Shown here: piece after piece, positions 11,440-22,548 of the stretch
Numbering within the stretch: the stretch's first letter is position 1
Layout: every line of letters starts with the position of its first letter
Translations under genes and position numbers: made by a program
The notes under the pieces: generated by a model
What the model saw: the letters and a program-made list of their open reading frames with translations, nothing else
What the model was told of the DNA's origin: nothing
Database searches by the model: none
Origin: Rhynchospora pubera
Taxonomy: Eukaryota > Streptophyta > Magnoliopsida > Poales > Cyperaceae
DNA: 64,000 nt
Reading direction: 5' to 3'
Assembly: GCA_028095005.1 (NCBI GenBank)
Contig: CM051460.1
Coordinates: 149,973,461 to 150,037,460, forward strand

Positions 11440-11563
11440 TATTTAAAAAATAAAATAAAATCTTTGGAGGGCTAGCTTGTCTCTGGTTTGGGTTTGACAG
11501 ATCACACAAGTGTCTACAGATTTTATGTTTTAATGAAACTCAAGCCTACGGGCTCTCTTCCTC

Positions 11564-11592
<29 letters not shown>
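11440..11592 (+). mobile_element. Retroposed 3' end with 29-A tail (LINE-like)
   Basis: A short sequence ending TTTTAATGAAACTCAAGCC... runs into 29 consecutive A residues at 11564-11592. Non-repetitive sequence follows. The TTTAATGAAA word shortly before the tail is typical of plant L1-type LINE 3' ends. No reverse transcriptase remains and the target duplication was not found, so a retroposed transcript end is an equal alternative. Confidence 0.45.
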
Positions 11593-11594
<2 letters not shown>

Positions 11595-13685
11595 ATTAGT
11601 CCTCACTGGCTGGCAGCTAGTCTTTGATTTTGTTTGTTTTTAAAATAATATATTTGAAGACAGCACAATAATGTACATTATGTGTGGATTAGTTGGGTTA
11701 AGTGTTAGGCGACAAAGTAAACTTGCATGTGAGAACATCGTTAGATTCGCAATTGGCCATATGTAATTCCTTTATGTGCAGTACTCGTAGCTCGAACCTA
11801 ACCTATATATATATGTTATGTAGGTGTAATTTTTTAATAAATAAGAACGTGCCAATTAATCATTTCAAAAATTACTTTTGTTGCAAAGTACTAGTCATCT
11901 CACGTTTGGTAAAATTCAGTCTTGCTAAAGGCCGTTTTTGTTTATTTTCTCGGAAAAAAAAGGTAAAACATGCTATCCTTATTTGTCATAATTATTTTTA
12001 ATAAAATGGCTGAAATTTTTCTTTTTCATAAACTCAGGTTAGTAACTTAATTAGTATTGAATTTCAAACAGGCGACTCTTCCGAAAATATGTATTGTCTT
12101 AATCAATATATTTATGTAATTGTTGTCTTTTTAGAAGAAGCTTTAAATTCATGAGAGTCCATAAAATCGTAAGATCCAAGTCTTTTTCACTAACTAAAAT
12201 TAGTATTGAAGTTCAAACAAGCGACTTTTACGAAAAATGTGTTTGTCTTTCATGTTCCAAGTTAGCATTGATACATTCAACAAACGACTTTAATTCTGAA
12301 TTTCAGACGATCGACTTTTCAGAATCTATAAAATATAAGTCAAATCATCATATCCAAATTGTACGGTCCAAAACTTTTGTTTTTTTTAATAAATGCGAAG
12401 CACTTAATTAAACTTCTAAAAAATAGTAAATAAAATTCAAAATTAAGAAGGTAGAAATTTCAAATACAGTCCTAACTAATATGAATTTGACAAAAGTTAA
12501 AAGAAAAGACGAGAAAAATTAAAATAATACTATTTTAGCACCCCCAAGCTTAGAGAAAATATTTGGTTTTGCAATTCAAATTATGCTAGAAAAGCAATAA
12601 TTGTCTATAATATTTATAATATAATAGTATATCATAGTTTCCTAGCAGCCTTAGTTTGGGCCGTATATTCAAATCTTAATTTTGAAGAAGCGAAATTTAT
12701 ATTATAATGGTTTAATTTTTAAAATTTTGACCCCTTATTTCCACCTAAATATATACTCGAGATTTCATATCCCGACTTTTCTAAATTTAAAACTTTATAC
12801 TTTTATTATTTAAAAGTTAATAATAAACCTAATCGTCCAAAACTCAGTGTTATCCTCGGTACTGAAATATAAAAAATAAAAAAAAGGTAAGGAGGGATAA
12901 AAAGGAGCGAAAGCCAATCCTCCATGAAGATTGTTTAAAAATAAATAAATTGTTTTCACTATTTTCTATTAATATACTCTTGACATACTTTTTGTTCCTA
13001 ATTTAATAAAAGAGAATTAATCTCAATATTCTCCACGTCATAATATCTACGTATTCTGTTGTTTAATTAGCTGCTCTCCTAATTTATTCTGATTATATGA
13101 TAGGATGACTCATTGACTCTTGTGTTTTTAAAGTAATACAACTTGCCTTATTTGAACAAATTTTCATATTACTTATCGTATTATCTTTCATCATGCATAT
13201 TTGTACTGTTTCAGAAGAAAAAAAATCACTTAATTTGCTAAAAGTAGCATTTTTACATAAATTTGTCTTATTTGACAAATTAATATTTCAATGGATTTTT
13301 TCGAAAGGAAATTCGAAAAATTAATGATCTCTATGGGGCTGTAAAAACATTCCAAATTTCCTAAATAATGAATTAATAAAATTACGGTGATTGACTATGA
13401 ATAGTGGCGAGGGAGTATATAGTTGAACAACTACTTGATTAGTTGGAGGATTGTTGTTCTCATTGAAGGTCGCCGAAGTTATATGTATTAGTTAAAGAGA
13501 TAATTAGTTTTATAACAGTTTAAAAACTATCATTTTGAAATATGTCATTGTTAAATTAATAAATTGTAATTAAATTTATGACACTATAAAATTATTTAAA
13601 TTAGTTTATAAGATGTACAATAACCCTTTTTATTTTCTCATTTTTTATCCTGAGATGGATCGGCTAAAGTAGAAAAATAGGAGGA
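11593..13685. other. Intergenic AT-rich DNA, no gene seen
   Basis: Open frames here (for example 11702-12001 and 12151-12411 plus) are short and low in complexity. No splice-linked coding chain was found. Between 12040 and 12320 the words AATTTCAAACAGGCGACT and GAAGTTCAAACAAGCGACTT recur loosely, suggesting an old degenerate repeat. Confidence 0.5.
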
Positions 13686-13689
13686 AAGT

Positions 13690-14105
13690 GAAATATAGAT
13701 GCCAAAAGCGCCGGGTCGGATTTCAAAGGATCGGATTAGACCGGATTGAGAAAAAGGATTAAGATGGACCCGATTAGACGGGTTTATTTTTTGAAAGAGG
13801 AGACCGGCCCTTCGAAAACCCGGCCCTTCTAGATCATTGTCTCTTCTAGTCCTTTTAAAATAATACTAATATTTATTTTTTTAATATTTTTTAGTCTCTA
13901 ATCATTCCTTATCATGATCAAATGATCATAATGATTGAAGGATTAGGTCGGGATCGGTCCTTCAAAATCCAGCCCTTCAACATCTGTCTTTGAAAAAAAT
14001 TAAATCCGACCCTTTCAAAATCCAGCCTTTTTAGACCCTTGTCCTTCGTAACCCTTCGAAGGGCTGGTCCGGTCCGAATTTTAAGAGGTCTTCCAAAGGA
14101 CGGGC
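13690..14105. repeat. Degenerate GGACCGG/CCCTTC-rich repeat
   Basis: Words such as CCGGCCCTTC, AAATCCAGCCCTTC and GGATCGGATTAGACCGG recur in both orientations over ~400 bases. No transposon termini could be defined. A minus-strand frame over 13918-14187 is considered spurious. Confidence 0.4.
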
Positions 14106-14109
14106 CAAG

Positions 14110-14306
14110 GATATTTGGACTATCGCTACTTTTGCGATATTGCGTGTAAATTAAGCAAGGGCAATGTTCCGGTGCCACAAATGTCACATTTTACTTTTTT
14201 ATTTTAAATTTTAAAATTTTAAAATATAATTGTCCGATCCAAACCGTTGATCTTGTTCATTTTAACGACGGATGTGTTGTCCTAAAATTTCATGAATTTT
14301 AAATTT
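14110..14306. repeat. Partial direct copy of the adjacent hairpin MITE arm
   Basis: This ~195-base segment repeats the left arm of the element at 14311-14770 almost exactly. Shared landmarks are GGACTATCGCTACTTTTGCG or close variants, TGCCACAAATGTCACATTTT, GATCCAAACCGTTGATCTTG and GTTGTCCTAAAATTTCAT. It lacks the right arm, so it is a one-arm duplication or a deletion derivative. Confidence 0.75.
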
Positions 14307-14344
14307 TATTTAGACTATCGCTACTTTCGCGATATTGCGTGTAA

Positions 14345-14770
14345 ATTAAGCAAGAGCAAGGTTATGGTGCCACAAATGTCACATTTTACTTTTTTATTTT
14401 AAATTTTAAAATTTTAAAATATAATTTCCCGATCCAAACCGTTGATCTTGTTCATTTTAATGACAAATGTGTTGTCCTAAAATTTCATAATTTTTAAAGT
14501 TTATTTGATAATTGATCAAGAGATTGAAAAATGGACATACTAGAATTAATCTGTTTTGTTATTTTGATTCGTTCGTTTTTGACATTTTGATCAAGCATCG
14601 AATAAACTTAAAAAATTATGAAATTTTAGGACAACACATCCTTCGTTAAAATGAATAAGATCAACGATTTAGATCGGACGATTATATTTTAAATTTTAAA
14701 ATTTAAAATAAAAAATCAAGTATGACATTTGTGGCATAAAAATATTTGAGGCAGAACCTTGCTCATTAAA
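14345..14770. mobile_element. Hairpin MITE, TIR GAGCAAGGTT
   Basis: The left arm begins GAGCAAGGTTATGGTGCCAC and continues through ATTTTAAAATTTTAAAATAT and GATCCAAACCGTTGATC to TGTGTTGTCCTAAAATTTCA. The right arm repeats this in reverse complement, ending GAACCTTGCTC. A short unique loop lies near 14510-14600. Arms diverge moderately. No protein is encoded. The target duplication was not identified with certainty. Confidence 0.7.
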
Positions 14771-14866
14771 CAAATATATTATTTACTCTCGACTAGTAAA
14801 CTAACCTAGAAAAATATACGCTGAATAATTTTAAAAACCAAGAAAGCTGGAGTATAGGGAATCACA

Positions 14867-15063
14867 TCCTCTAAAGACCTTTTAAGGTTGGTAGAGTGAC
14901 AACTTCTGATCTAAACCGTTAGATCTAATCTCAATGGTTAAGGGAGCCACGTGCATGTAACTTAGATTGATAGACCCGAAAAATCTTAACCGTCGAGATT
15001 AGATCGAACGGCTCGGATCAAAATTTGACCCTCTACCAACCTCAAAAGGTTCGCAGAGGATAC
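14867..15063. mobile_element. Short hairpin MITE
   Basis: Arms starting ATCCTCTAAAGACC and ending GTTCGCAGAGGAT are inverted copies. Next inward come GGTTGGTAGAGTG / CCCTCTACCAACC and GATCTAAACCGTTAGATCTA / TAGATCGAACGGCTCGGATC. The same family occurs at 32846-33720, where a hAT element has landed in it. Confidence 0.7.
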
Positions 15064-17990
15064 GGACCGGAGTATAGCATCCAATTTGGGTTTCGGCTGC
15101 TCTCCGTCCGTTCCCAATGCAAAAACACATTCGTTGACTCAAAAGTCAAAAGGACTATTTATTTTTCCATATTATAAATTATATAAAAGAAACAATATTT
15201 CAATTTTTTTTATCATGCCACAATTTAGCTCGTCCATTTGATCTCGTCTCTATTTATTTTATTGGACGAGTCGAATTTCATAATAATAAATTAATTTGTA
15301 AAAAAAAATTCAGGGAATGCATAAATAAATTAATTTCATAATCTCGTCTTTTCTGCTTATTAATATTTAAATTAATCTGCAAACTCAATGAACTGTTGGA
15401 TTTTTTTTTAACGGATATGCATAAATTCAGGGACGAAAATATAATAAGTTGGTTTGCGTAGATAAGATTTAGGGGCCCATGCATGCCTACTTTCCCGTGT
15501 TAACTTCGATTTAATGCTGATGAGATAAGGAAATAAACATTATCTCTTTTTAGAACTCTCCAACTAACGTAAACATAAATTAATTGCTTGCGTGGCTTAC
15601 CTAGTTTACATTTCATTTATAAAAATCTAAATTTAGTAGTCTGGGAAATACTGTAAACATCTAATGATCTAAGCAACAAAAGCAGCGCCTAAAATGGTTA
15701 TTTTTTGTTTGGCCCGTGCTTGAAAAAACAGTTACTCGAGTAACTCGACGATGGATAATTTTAAACTAGGGTTGGACATCGAGCTTCGCTCGATACATGA
15801 GTTCATTATACATTTAAAGATTTAATATTTTTAATAAATTATATCTATATATATTATATATATTGCAAGGATGTTTGTTCAGAGATATTATTTAAATATA
15901 TTTTTATTTTTATTTTTATTTAATTTTTGTGGGATTATTTTTTTATTTGTGTATAATTAAATTTATTAATTTGTTAATTATTTACTATAGTGGTGCATAG
16001 AACTCCCTATGCACTATAGTGCATATTAAACTCTCTCTCTCTATATATAATTTTAATTACATGACATAATGATATGTGTTTTTAATTATTGTTTCGGAAA
16101 TAACGTTTGTACGAAGTATAACGTGTTTTTCAAAAAACGCTTTAGATAATTGGATTAATCACATCATGTAATTCGAATAAAGAGGATCAATTACATTTTT
16201 TCCCACATATATCAATGTGGGAAAATAAGTTATAACATTTCATATTTTTTTTTGATAAAATTTACATATAATGTACTAATTATATAACAACAATCATTAT
16301 GAATGGTAATCAATTATAAAACAAATTTATATGCCTAAGCCCTAAGCATAACATCTTTGTGTTTCCTTGCTTTTTTGTTGTTCTTGCAACGTTGGATCCA
16401 TAGCGGTCAATCTTATAAAGCAAGAACAAACAGAGAACAACCTAGCAAAGCCCAAGCACAGTTGTTGGTGGAACGGTGATTCTTATTGTTAGTGGCTTAT
16501 ATTAAACAATCAAGACAGCTTACATGTGCCAAATCATGATGTACACAATAATGAGGTCGAGAGAGACCTAATGTGAAAAAGATGAATCACATCTGATAGT
16601 TACACATTTCGTTTTAAGTAGCGATACTAAACATGGAAATGTAGTGCATTTTTTATCCATTTAACATCTTCATCTTTCTCGCCTATGCCAAATAAACAAA
16701 TCTGAGATTGAGCCCCACAAATAGCCTTGAAGGGTACAATAACCGAATTCTAATAACTTCACATAATTCACTTGCTCCAGTAACTAAAAAAGTGTCAAAG
16801 TTAAATGGATAGTTCAAAAGCTACATTGATTGAACCAAATATGAGAACATCAATGTTGACCTGATAGCTTGAATGATATTGCAGGAATTAATCAGACTTA
16901 TTAATGAGATCAATATCACCATCATTGCAACACATGAAGAGAATAAACAAACTAAAAAATTAGAAGGGACATAAGTATAGCACCTGCTTGTAGTAGATAG
17001 ATTTACCATCGAACTAAACTTTTTAGTGATCATATTAAATAATCTGTATTAATACTAATAAAATTCCAACAAAACTAAACTACTATGTATTTTACATGGT
17101 ATTAAAAAAAGAATCTAATATTATACTCACCTAGTATTATAAAAAAAGAATAAAAAAATAAAGAAACAAAGATAAAATAAGAAATTAAGGAATTTCGAAA
17201 GTAGTACTTAAATTGAAGGCACAATAATGCTTATGAATATTAAGTAAGAAAGTTACACAACGAACATGGTTGAGTTATAGAATAATGGCACCCAACCAAA
17301 CAAAAGAAATATGTATATAAGTTGTATGTTAAAGATTTATTATTGCATAATTAAACAAAAAAGTGCTAAAATACCTTTCAAAGACATCATAATACTTCCT
17401 ATTAGGCTGCGAAGGTTGAATTTGGACTGAATAGATGTTGGATCATCCAAGAAGCAATGCAACTGATTTCTTCATTTCACTATTAAAACGCCACTATTTA
17501 TACTGCTAAGCAGCTATATTAATATTTAAAAAATGTTTTTCTTTAAAGTATTTTTACAATTTTTCTCGTTTTTATGAGCATTGATAGTTATGTTTTCATG
17601 TTTGTGTGTTGTCAAAGGCATAATAGCATGCACTGATACATCAAGCAAAAGAAATTGCTGATAGACATTTGGTGCATTTAGAACAAAGTATATACCATGA
17701 ATGAGTAAAAAGTGCAAAATAGTAAACATGAAAAATATGATAATTTTAAATAAAATAATATTTGACTTTGGCTCACCAATATGGCAAGAAGAAGAAATTA
17801 TTGTAACTGCCATGAACTCCGTATAGTATTAATGAATTAACATATTAATAAAATATTATTTTGATCAAAAGTAAGTTAGTATGTTATACACACAACAAAT
17901 TACAAAAACAAAAAAAAAAAAGGAAAGGGCATTATAATTGTATAATCAAATTTATGGTTTTAATTTTAAGAATTTTACTTTATCCAATTA
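15064..17990. other. Intergenic; no resolved gene
   Basis: Mostly AT-rich. A short piece at 15985-16040 (GTGCATAGAACTCCCTATGC then CACTATAGTGCATATTAAAC) resembles the terminus of the hairpin element at 47691-48106, a probable MITE fragment. From about 16370 to 17490 there are moderately complex patches, for example minus-strand open segments near 17390-17490. They could be exons or UTR of the remnant at 18.0-19.1 kb, but frame and splice sites did not give a single model. Confidence 0.4.
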
Positions 17991-17997
17991 GTTTTAA

Positions 17998-19112
17998 TCA
18001 CAACTGATTCTCAGCAAAGCTCGTTGAAATCTTGATCCAAGAGTCAGGTGTATTTGTACATAAAAAGCTGCAAGAAAAATTACAATTACTATAATTCAAA
18101 ATTAAAAATAAAAAACCAAAATTTAATAGAACAAACTGGTTTAAAAAATGATGTATGTGATTAAAGTAACATATTTAGCATAAAGATGCTTAAAACAAAT
18201 TTTAGATAAAACTTTGTTCAATTTGGTCTTGCAAAATGGGTTTGAACCCACAGGACAAAAGAAAAGGATTTTTCATATATATAACCACAAAATTACTTAT
18301 TAAATTTCAAAAAAACAAAAGAAATGTAATGAATTGAAAGGAGTGAACACATATTATACCCAGGTTCTGAGATCAGATCAACACCATTATTCTTAGCATG
18401 GTTCAGTGCTTGAAGCATTGTAATTAGAGCCGACCTCACTTCCCCTTCTTCATATACACTTGTCAAATAATTATGAATCTCAATTGTACCCTAAAATTAT
18501 AATGATCAATTAAGCATTACTGGTTTAAAAGGTAGAGGATTGTACAACTTCTAGTAGGTACTATTGTACAAAATATACAGAGCTTTCTTTTTTCTTCATC
18601 TTATTCTTAATTTTAAACTATCTGTTAAGGAGCGAAACATACCCTTTGGTCCAGCTCAGTAACATCGATATAAATATTTTTACAAATAGGCCTGACAATT
18701 TTGTAAAGACCTCAAATATATATATTTTTTAATTCCATCACCCTTACGATTTAAGCTCTACAATATGCTAAAAATTAACCATATATATGTGTCTAATCTT
18801 AACAAAAAGAAAGAAAAAAAAAACTAAGGCGCACATTGAAATAAGAGAAATTACCTTGTGCAAGAAGGTTGCTGGACTATAGGAGAAGAATTTGTAGGTA
18901 TTATGTCCTAAGAACGGCAGGGATTGGAGGACTTCCTTTGTAATTGCTTATGCAGAATTTGAGAAGGCGAATGGATCTAACTTGAGAGCACGTGAAAACA
19001 ATTTATAAATCACTTTCTTGTCGGCATGCCACCGTTGCTCGCCCCGTACCCCTCTATTGTCGATTAAGAATGTATCGCTGATGGGGTTCACTACTCGACG
19101 GCTGACGCCCAT
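17998..19112 (-). pseudogene. Spliced gene remnant of unknown family, internal stop
   Basis: I do not recognise the family. Minus-strand segments: 18948-19112 (ATG, 54 codons, then TAA at 18948-18950), 18855-18947 in the same frame directly after the stop, then exons 18360-18490 and 17998-18067. The last three join through good GT-AG sites and close phase to a TGA at 17998-18000. Visible text includes SLPFLGHNTYKFFSYSPATF, then GTIEIHNYLTSVYEEGEVRS, and TPDSWIKISTSFAENQ at the end. Composition is coding-like. The single TAA breaks a protein of about 151 residues. Alternatively a true acceptor lies just after the TAA (TACAAAG/GAAGTC) and the first exon is elsewhere. This may also be a captured gene fragment. 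Confidence 0.38.
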
Positions 19113-19499
19113 TTCTCTGTCTTGTTATCCTCCATTGCTGAGCCATTTATCTCTGTGAATCCCATCGGCGTAGCGAAGAGAGAGCAAGAGGAGTGAGAAC
19201 GGAGATCGGCCTAAACGGAGTAAGAGATGGAGAGATCGGGGAGGGAGGCGAAAGAATAACCTCACCATCGGAGGCGCTGGCACATCCAAAGTAAACAAAA
19301 GAAATAAAGTGATAAACACAGACGAAGGAGATTTAATCCAAATAAAGCATCGAACGGTCAGGATGCCACGTCGCGTATGTGCTTTAAAATCCGCGCAAAA
19401 AATTCACGCGGATTATATTATACTATAGATTAATTAAGAGCGCATGGTGTTTGCCTAACAATTGTGTCTAGGCTGTAAAACGTGTCAGAAAACCAGGGC

Positions 19500-19725
19500 A
19501 GAGCCCTGTTTCATTTCCGTTTCATTAACAAAAACGGTACAAACATCTATTCCGTTAACCATTCTGTTTTTTAAACGGTACAGAATTCCGTTTCGTTAAC
19601 CGTTCCACTTTAGATTTTACACATAAAACGATTTGAAATAAAGTTGAAACGGTCGAAACGGTACAATCTCCTATTTCGTTTGCCGTTTTGTTATTGAAAC
19701 GGTTTGAAATTAAACTGCCACTAAC
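19500..19725. repeat. Cluster of CCGTTTCGTTAACCG-like words
   Basis: The words AACGGTAC, CCGTTTCGTTAACCGTT and GAAACGGT recur about ten times in both orientations in 225 bases. They form overlapping short palindromes around GTTAAC. No coding sequence or clear element ends are seen. Confidence 0.5.
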
Positions 19726-19755
19726 CGTTTCGTTTTTTATCTCTGAGAAAGCCTT

Positions 19756-20109
19756 CAATCAAAGCCTTCAATGTTGAAAATTCAAATGACCGATCCAAAC
19801 CGTCAAATATGATCTCCATAATGAAATCTCCTTACCAACCAAAATTTTCATTTTTTTAAAAAAAAATTTTAAGTATTTTTTTCGGATTTTCAAAAATCGT
19901 TAATCTAATTTGTTCTGAACCCTACAAAAATTGCTGTTTTTGAAAATCCGAAAAAAATACTTAAAAAATTAAAAAAAATGAAAATTTTGGTCGGCAAGGA
20001 GATTTCAATATGGAGATCATATTTGACGGTTCGGATCGGTCATTTGAACTTTCAAAATTGAGAACCGACGGGGTTTAACCGAGACTTCGGTCAAAGCGCT
20101 TTGATTGAA
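19756..20109. mobile_element. Long hairpin MITE
   Basis: Left-arm landmarks TCAATCAAAGC, TTCAAATGACCGATCCAAAC, ATGAAATCTCC and GGATTTTCAAAAATCG are repeated in reverse complement on the right, ending GCTTTGATTGA. The arms are close to perfect over ~120 bases around the centre. The internal core is shared with the hairpin at 61269-61677, although the termini differ. Confidence 0.72.
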
Positions 20110-22332
20110 TCCATTATCTTTATCTCTATAGTTATAATATAAATATTTTATTGGTACAAGATTTGGTATGGTGCATTGGTGCTTGAACTCTTTCGAGTAT
20201 TATTTTAGCTCAGTGCACGATCTCAATGCAGGTGGAACTTTAGTTAAAATTTACAATGACCAAACGAGGCTCAAACTCCTCTCTTAAACTCTCATTTCTC
20301 AAAACTATTTCAGTTTATATCTTTAACTTCTTTTGCCTTTTATTTATTTACTACGTGTTTGTCTAAGCAACTTCATTTTTTTGCAGTGTTTTTAGCGATG
20401 AAATTATTAACTTACGAAAATAATTTTCATTCAAGTTTTTAGTTGTTTATTTATAACATTCATGATAACGCTCTTTAGGAAATTAAGTCGCAATAAGAGT
20501 GCTTTTTCCCCCTTTTGGAAATTGGAAAGGATAAAGCAACAAACGGAAGCAATTATTATAGGCACAGCATGCTTTAATTATGCGTATATTGTGATAAATA
20601 ATAATTCAAGAGTTAAGTTATATGTGTCATTTAAATTTATAGTGAATCGGTAAATATTTTAATGCAAATTAAACGAGGAAAAATTAGGAAGCACAATACT
20701 GCAAAATTTTTACAAGTTAGTTTAGTTGATATTTCCTATTATAATACAGTACCGGAACCTGCTTTTGTACCATGTGATCTATCATCGCTTGTCAAATGGA
20801 ACGCTGCATGTTTTTTTAGTGTTAAAATTTAACTATTAAAACTTTGTACTACGTACTTATCTTGATTCAGATTGTACAATAAAAAAAAAAAACAAATATG
20901 ACATATGAGTTTCAAAAATTTAAGATTCACATTTTTAGAGTATGCACCTTCAAATTTATAGAGGGCTTGGCCGCTAATATCATTCGCCTCCCAATAATGT
21001 CTAAAACTATCAGGTACATTATCATCATGGATAGGTCGACAAAATTACAAATAAATGGGTCCTGCTAATTGCTAAAGTTTATTCTTCATAAACTACGATC
21101 ACTTGATCAGTACTACAAACATTGCTTACCTAGTTACCTCCATGCTCCATCATTTTCAACACATACCAAGTTGCCAACTTAATTTGTCAATCGCCGCAAT
21201 ATAGTTTGAAAGATAGCATTTTTTTTCTCATGTAAATTGTTTACCTCAATTATGTGATGTTACAAGGGTTTTTGCACTATTTCGGATTTCTCAGGGGCTT
21301 ATGTGACAAAATTGAAATTAGGCACACTTGTAGTGGCACCCACCGTTTTCTCCAATCCACCAATCCAAACTCGGAATTTTGGTCCGATTGTGAGATCTGA
21401 AAGTGGGACCACCATACAGGTAGGATCGATGAGATACGGCCTCAACCCTCAACTCCAGGGATAAAATTGGAAACGAGAAAATCGGAAGAAGCTCCAGGCG
21501 CCACGTCATCGCCTATGCTCAAATCAAAAACGCTTTCTAGAAAAACCGAACCGACCACTACCTACTCTCCTGTTCCCTTCTTCGTACTATAAATCTATTG
21601 CGGGTCAATATCGTCGTTAAATAACCCGCTTCATAATAACCACTAAGAATGAGAGGTAGAATATCTGACTCCGACCACTTCCCGGTTTTGATCCGGTCAA
21701 TCTCTCTCTCTCTCCTCTGCGTTTCTCTTTCCTCATAAATAAATAAATAAATAATTAAGCGCAAAAAAAATTCATTCCCGTAAGCATCAATTCTTCATTT
21801 CTCTCTCTTGCTTCCGACAATCATTCATCGGTTCTCTGTCCCTTTTTCTCTTCCTGTTTATATACAGCGCCATACATCTGAAATGGATTGGGTTTGAGAC
21901 TATTCTTCTTCTAAAAAGATTTTTACTTTTCAACGCTTTTTCTTCCTCTCTGTTCCTTCCTTTTGAATGTTAATGTTGTTATTATTTTATATGAGAGCCG
22001 TTCTCTTGCTGAAATCCACACACCAAGCTGTTTGTTTATTTATTTATTCCTGAGGTCATCTTCGCTTTAATTTCGTCCTTTTTGTTTTCTTCCCCTTTTT
22101 GAATTTTTAAGGCCAACAGAAAAAACTATTAAAGAAATCACCTTTTCAATAGCTATTAAGCCATTGAAAACCTACTAAAGATTCCTCCCAATTGCATCTC
22201 TTCTTGAAGAGGGAATTCATTCCCACTCTCTTCCCTTTTTTTTTGTACCTCCAAATTTAGTGAGAGATTCGCAAAATTTGATCGATTTGGATCAAATTTG
22301 CTTCAAATCTCATCATTTCCGACCCCAATTTT
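20110..22332. promoter_or_regulatory. Upstream and leader region of the PP2C gene
   Basis: No gene was found between 20110 and about 21500. Closer to the PP2C gene the sequence becomes CT-rich, with a TCTCTCTCTCTCTCC run at 21703-21717 and another CT-rich stretch near 21800, as in plant 5' leaders. Candidate TATA elements are ACTATAAATC near 21588 and TTTATATAC near 21857. Transcription start is not determinable by eye. Confidence 0.4.
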
Positions 22333-22548
22333 ATGGTGGCGGTGGCCTCCGGGGCGCGGCGGCCGGGGTCCCACCGCAGGCGCGCTTCCCCATTGACCCG
22401 GAATCGACCCGCTAACAAATCCAAGCATCAGCAGGTTATACCCCGATCTTCATCAACGGAGCCCCTTTTGGATTCCCGGTCCGACGAAGGATCGAATTGC
22501 ACCATGGCTGCCTTGGAATGTATACTGGGGCTGGCGCGGGTTCTCGGC

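Noticed and set aside
16821..17813. Minus-strand frames at 16.8-17.8 kb
   Set aside because: They are hydrophobic, AT-driven and not linkable by splice phase to the 18-kb remnant. Kept only as a note.
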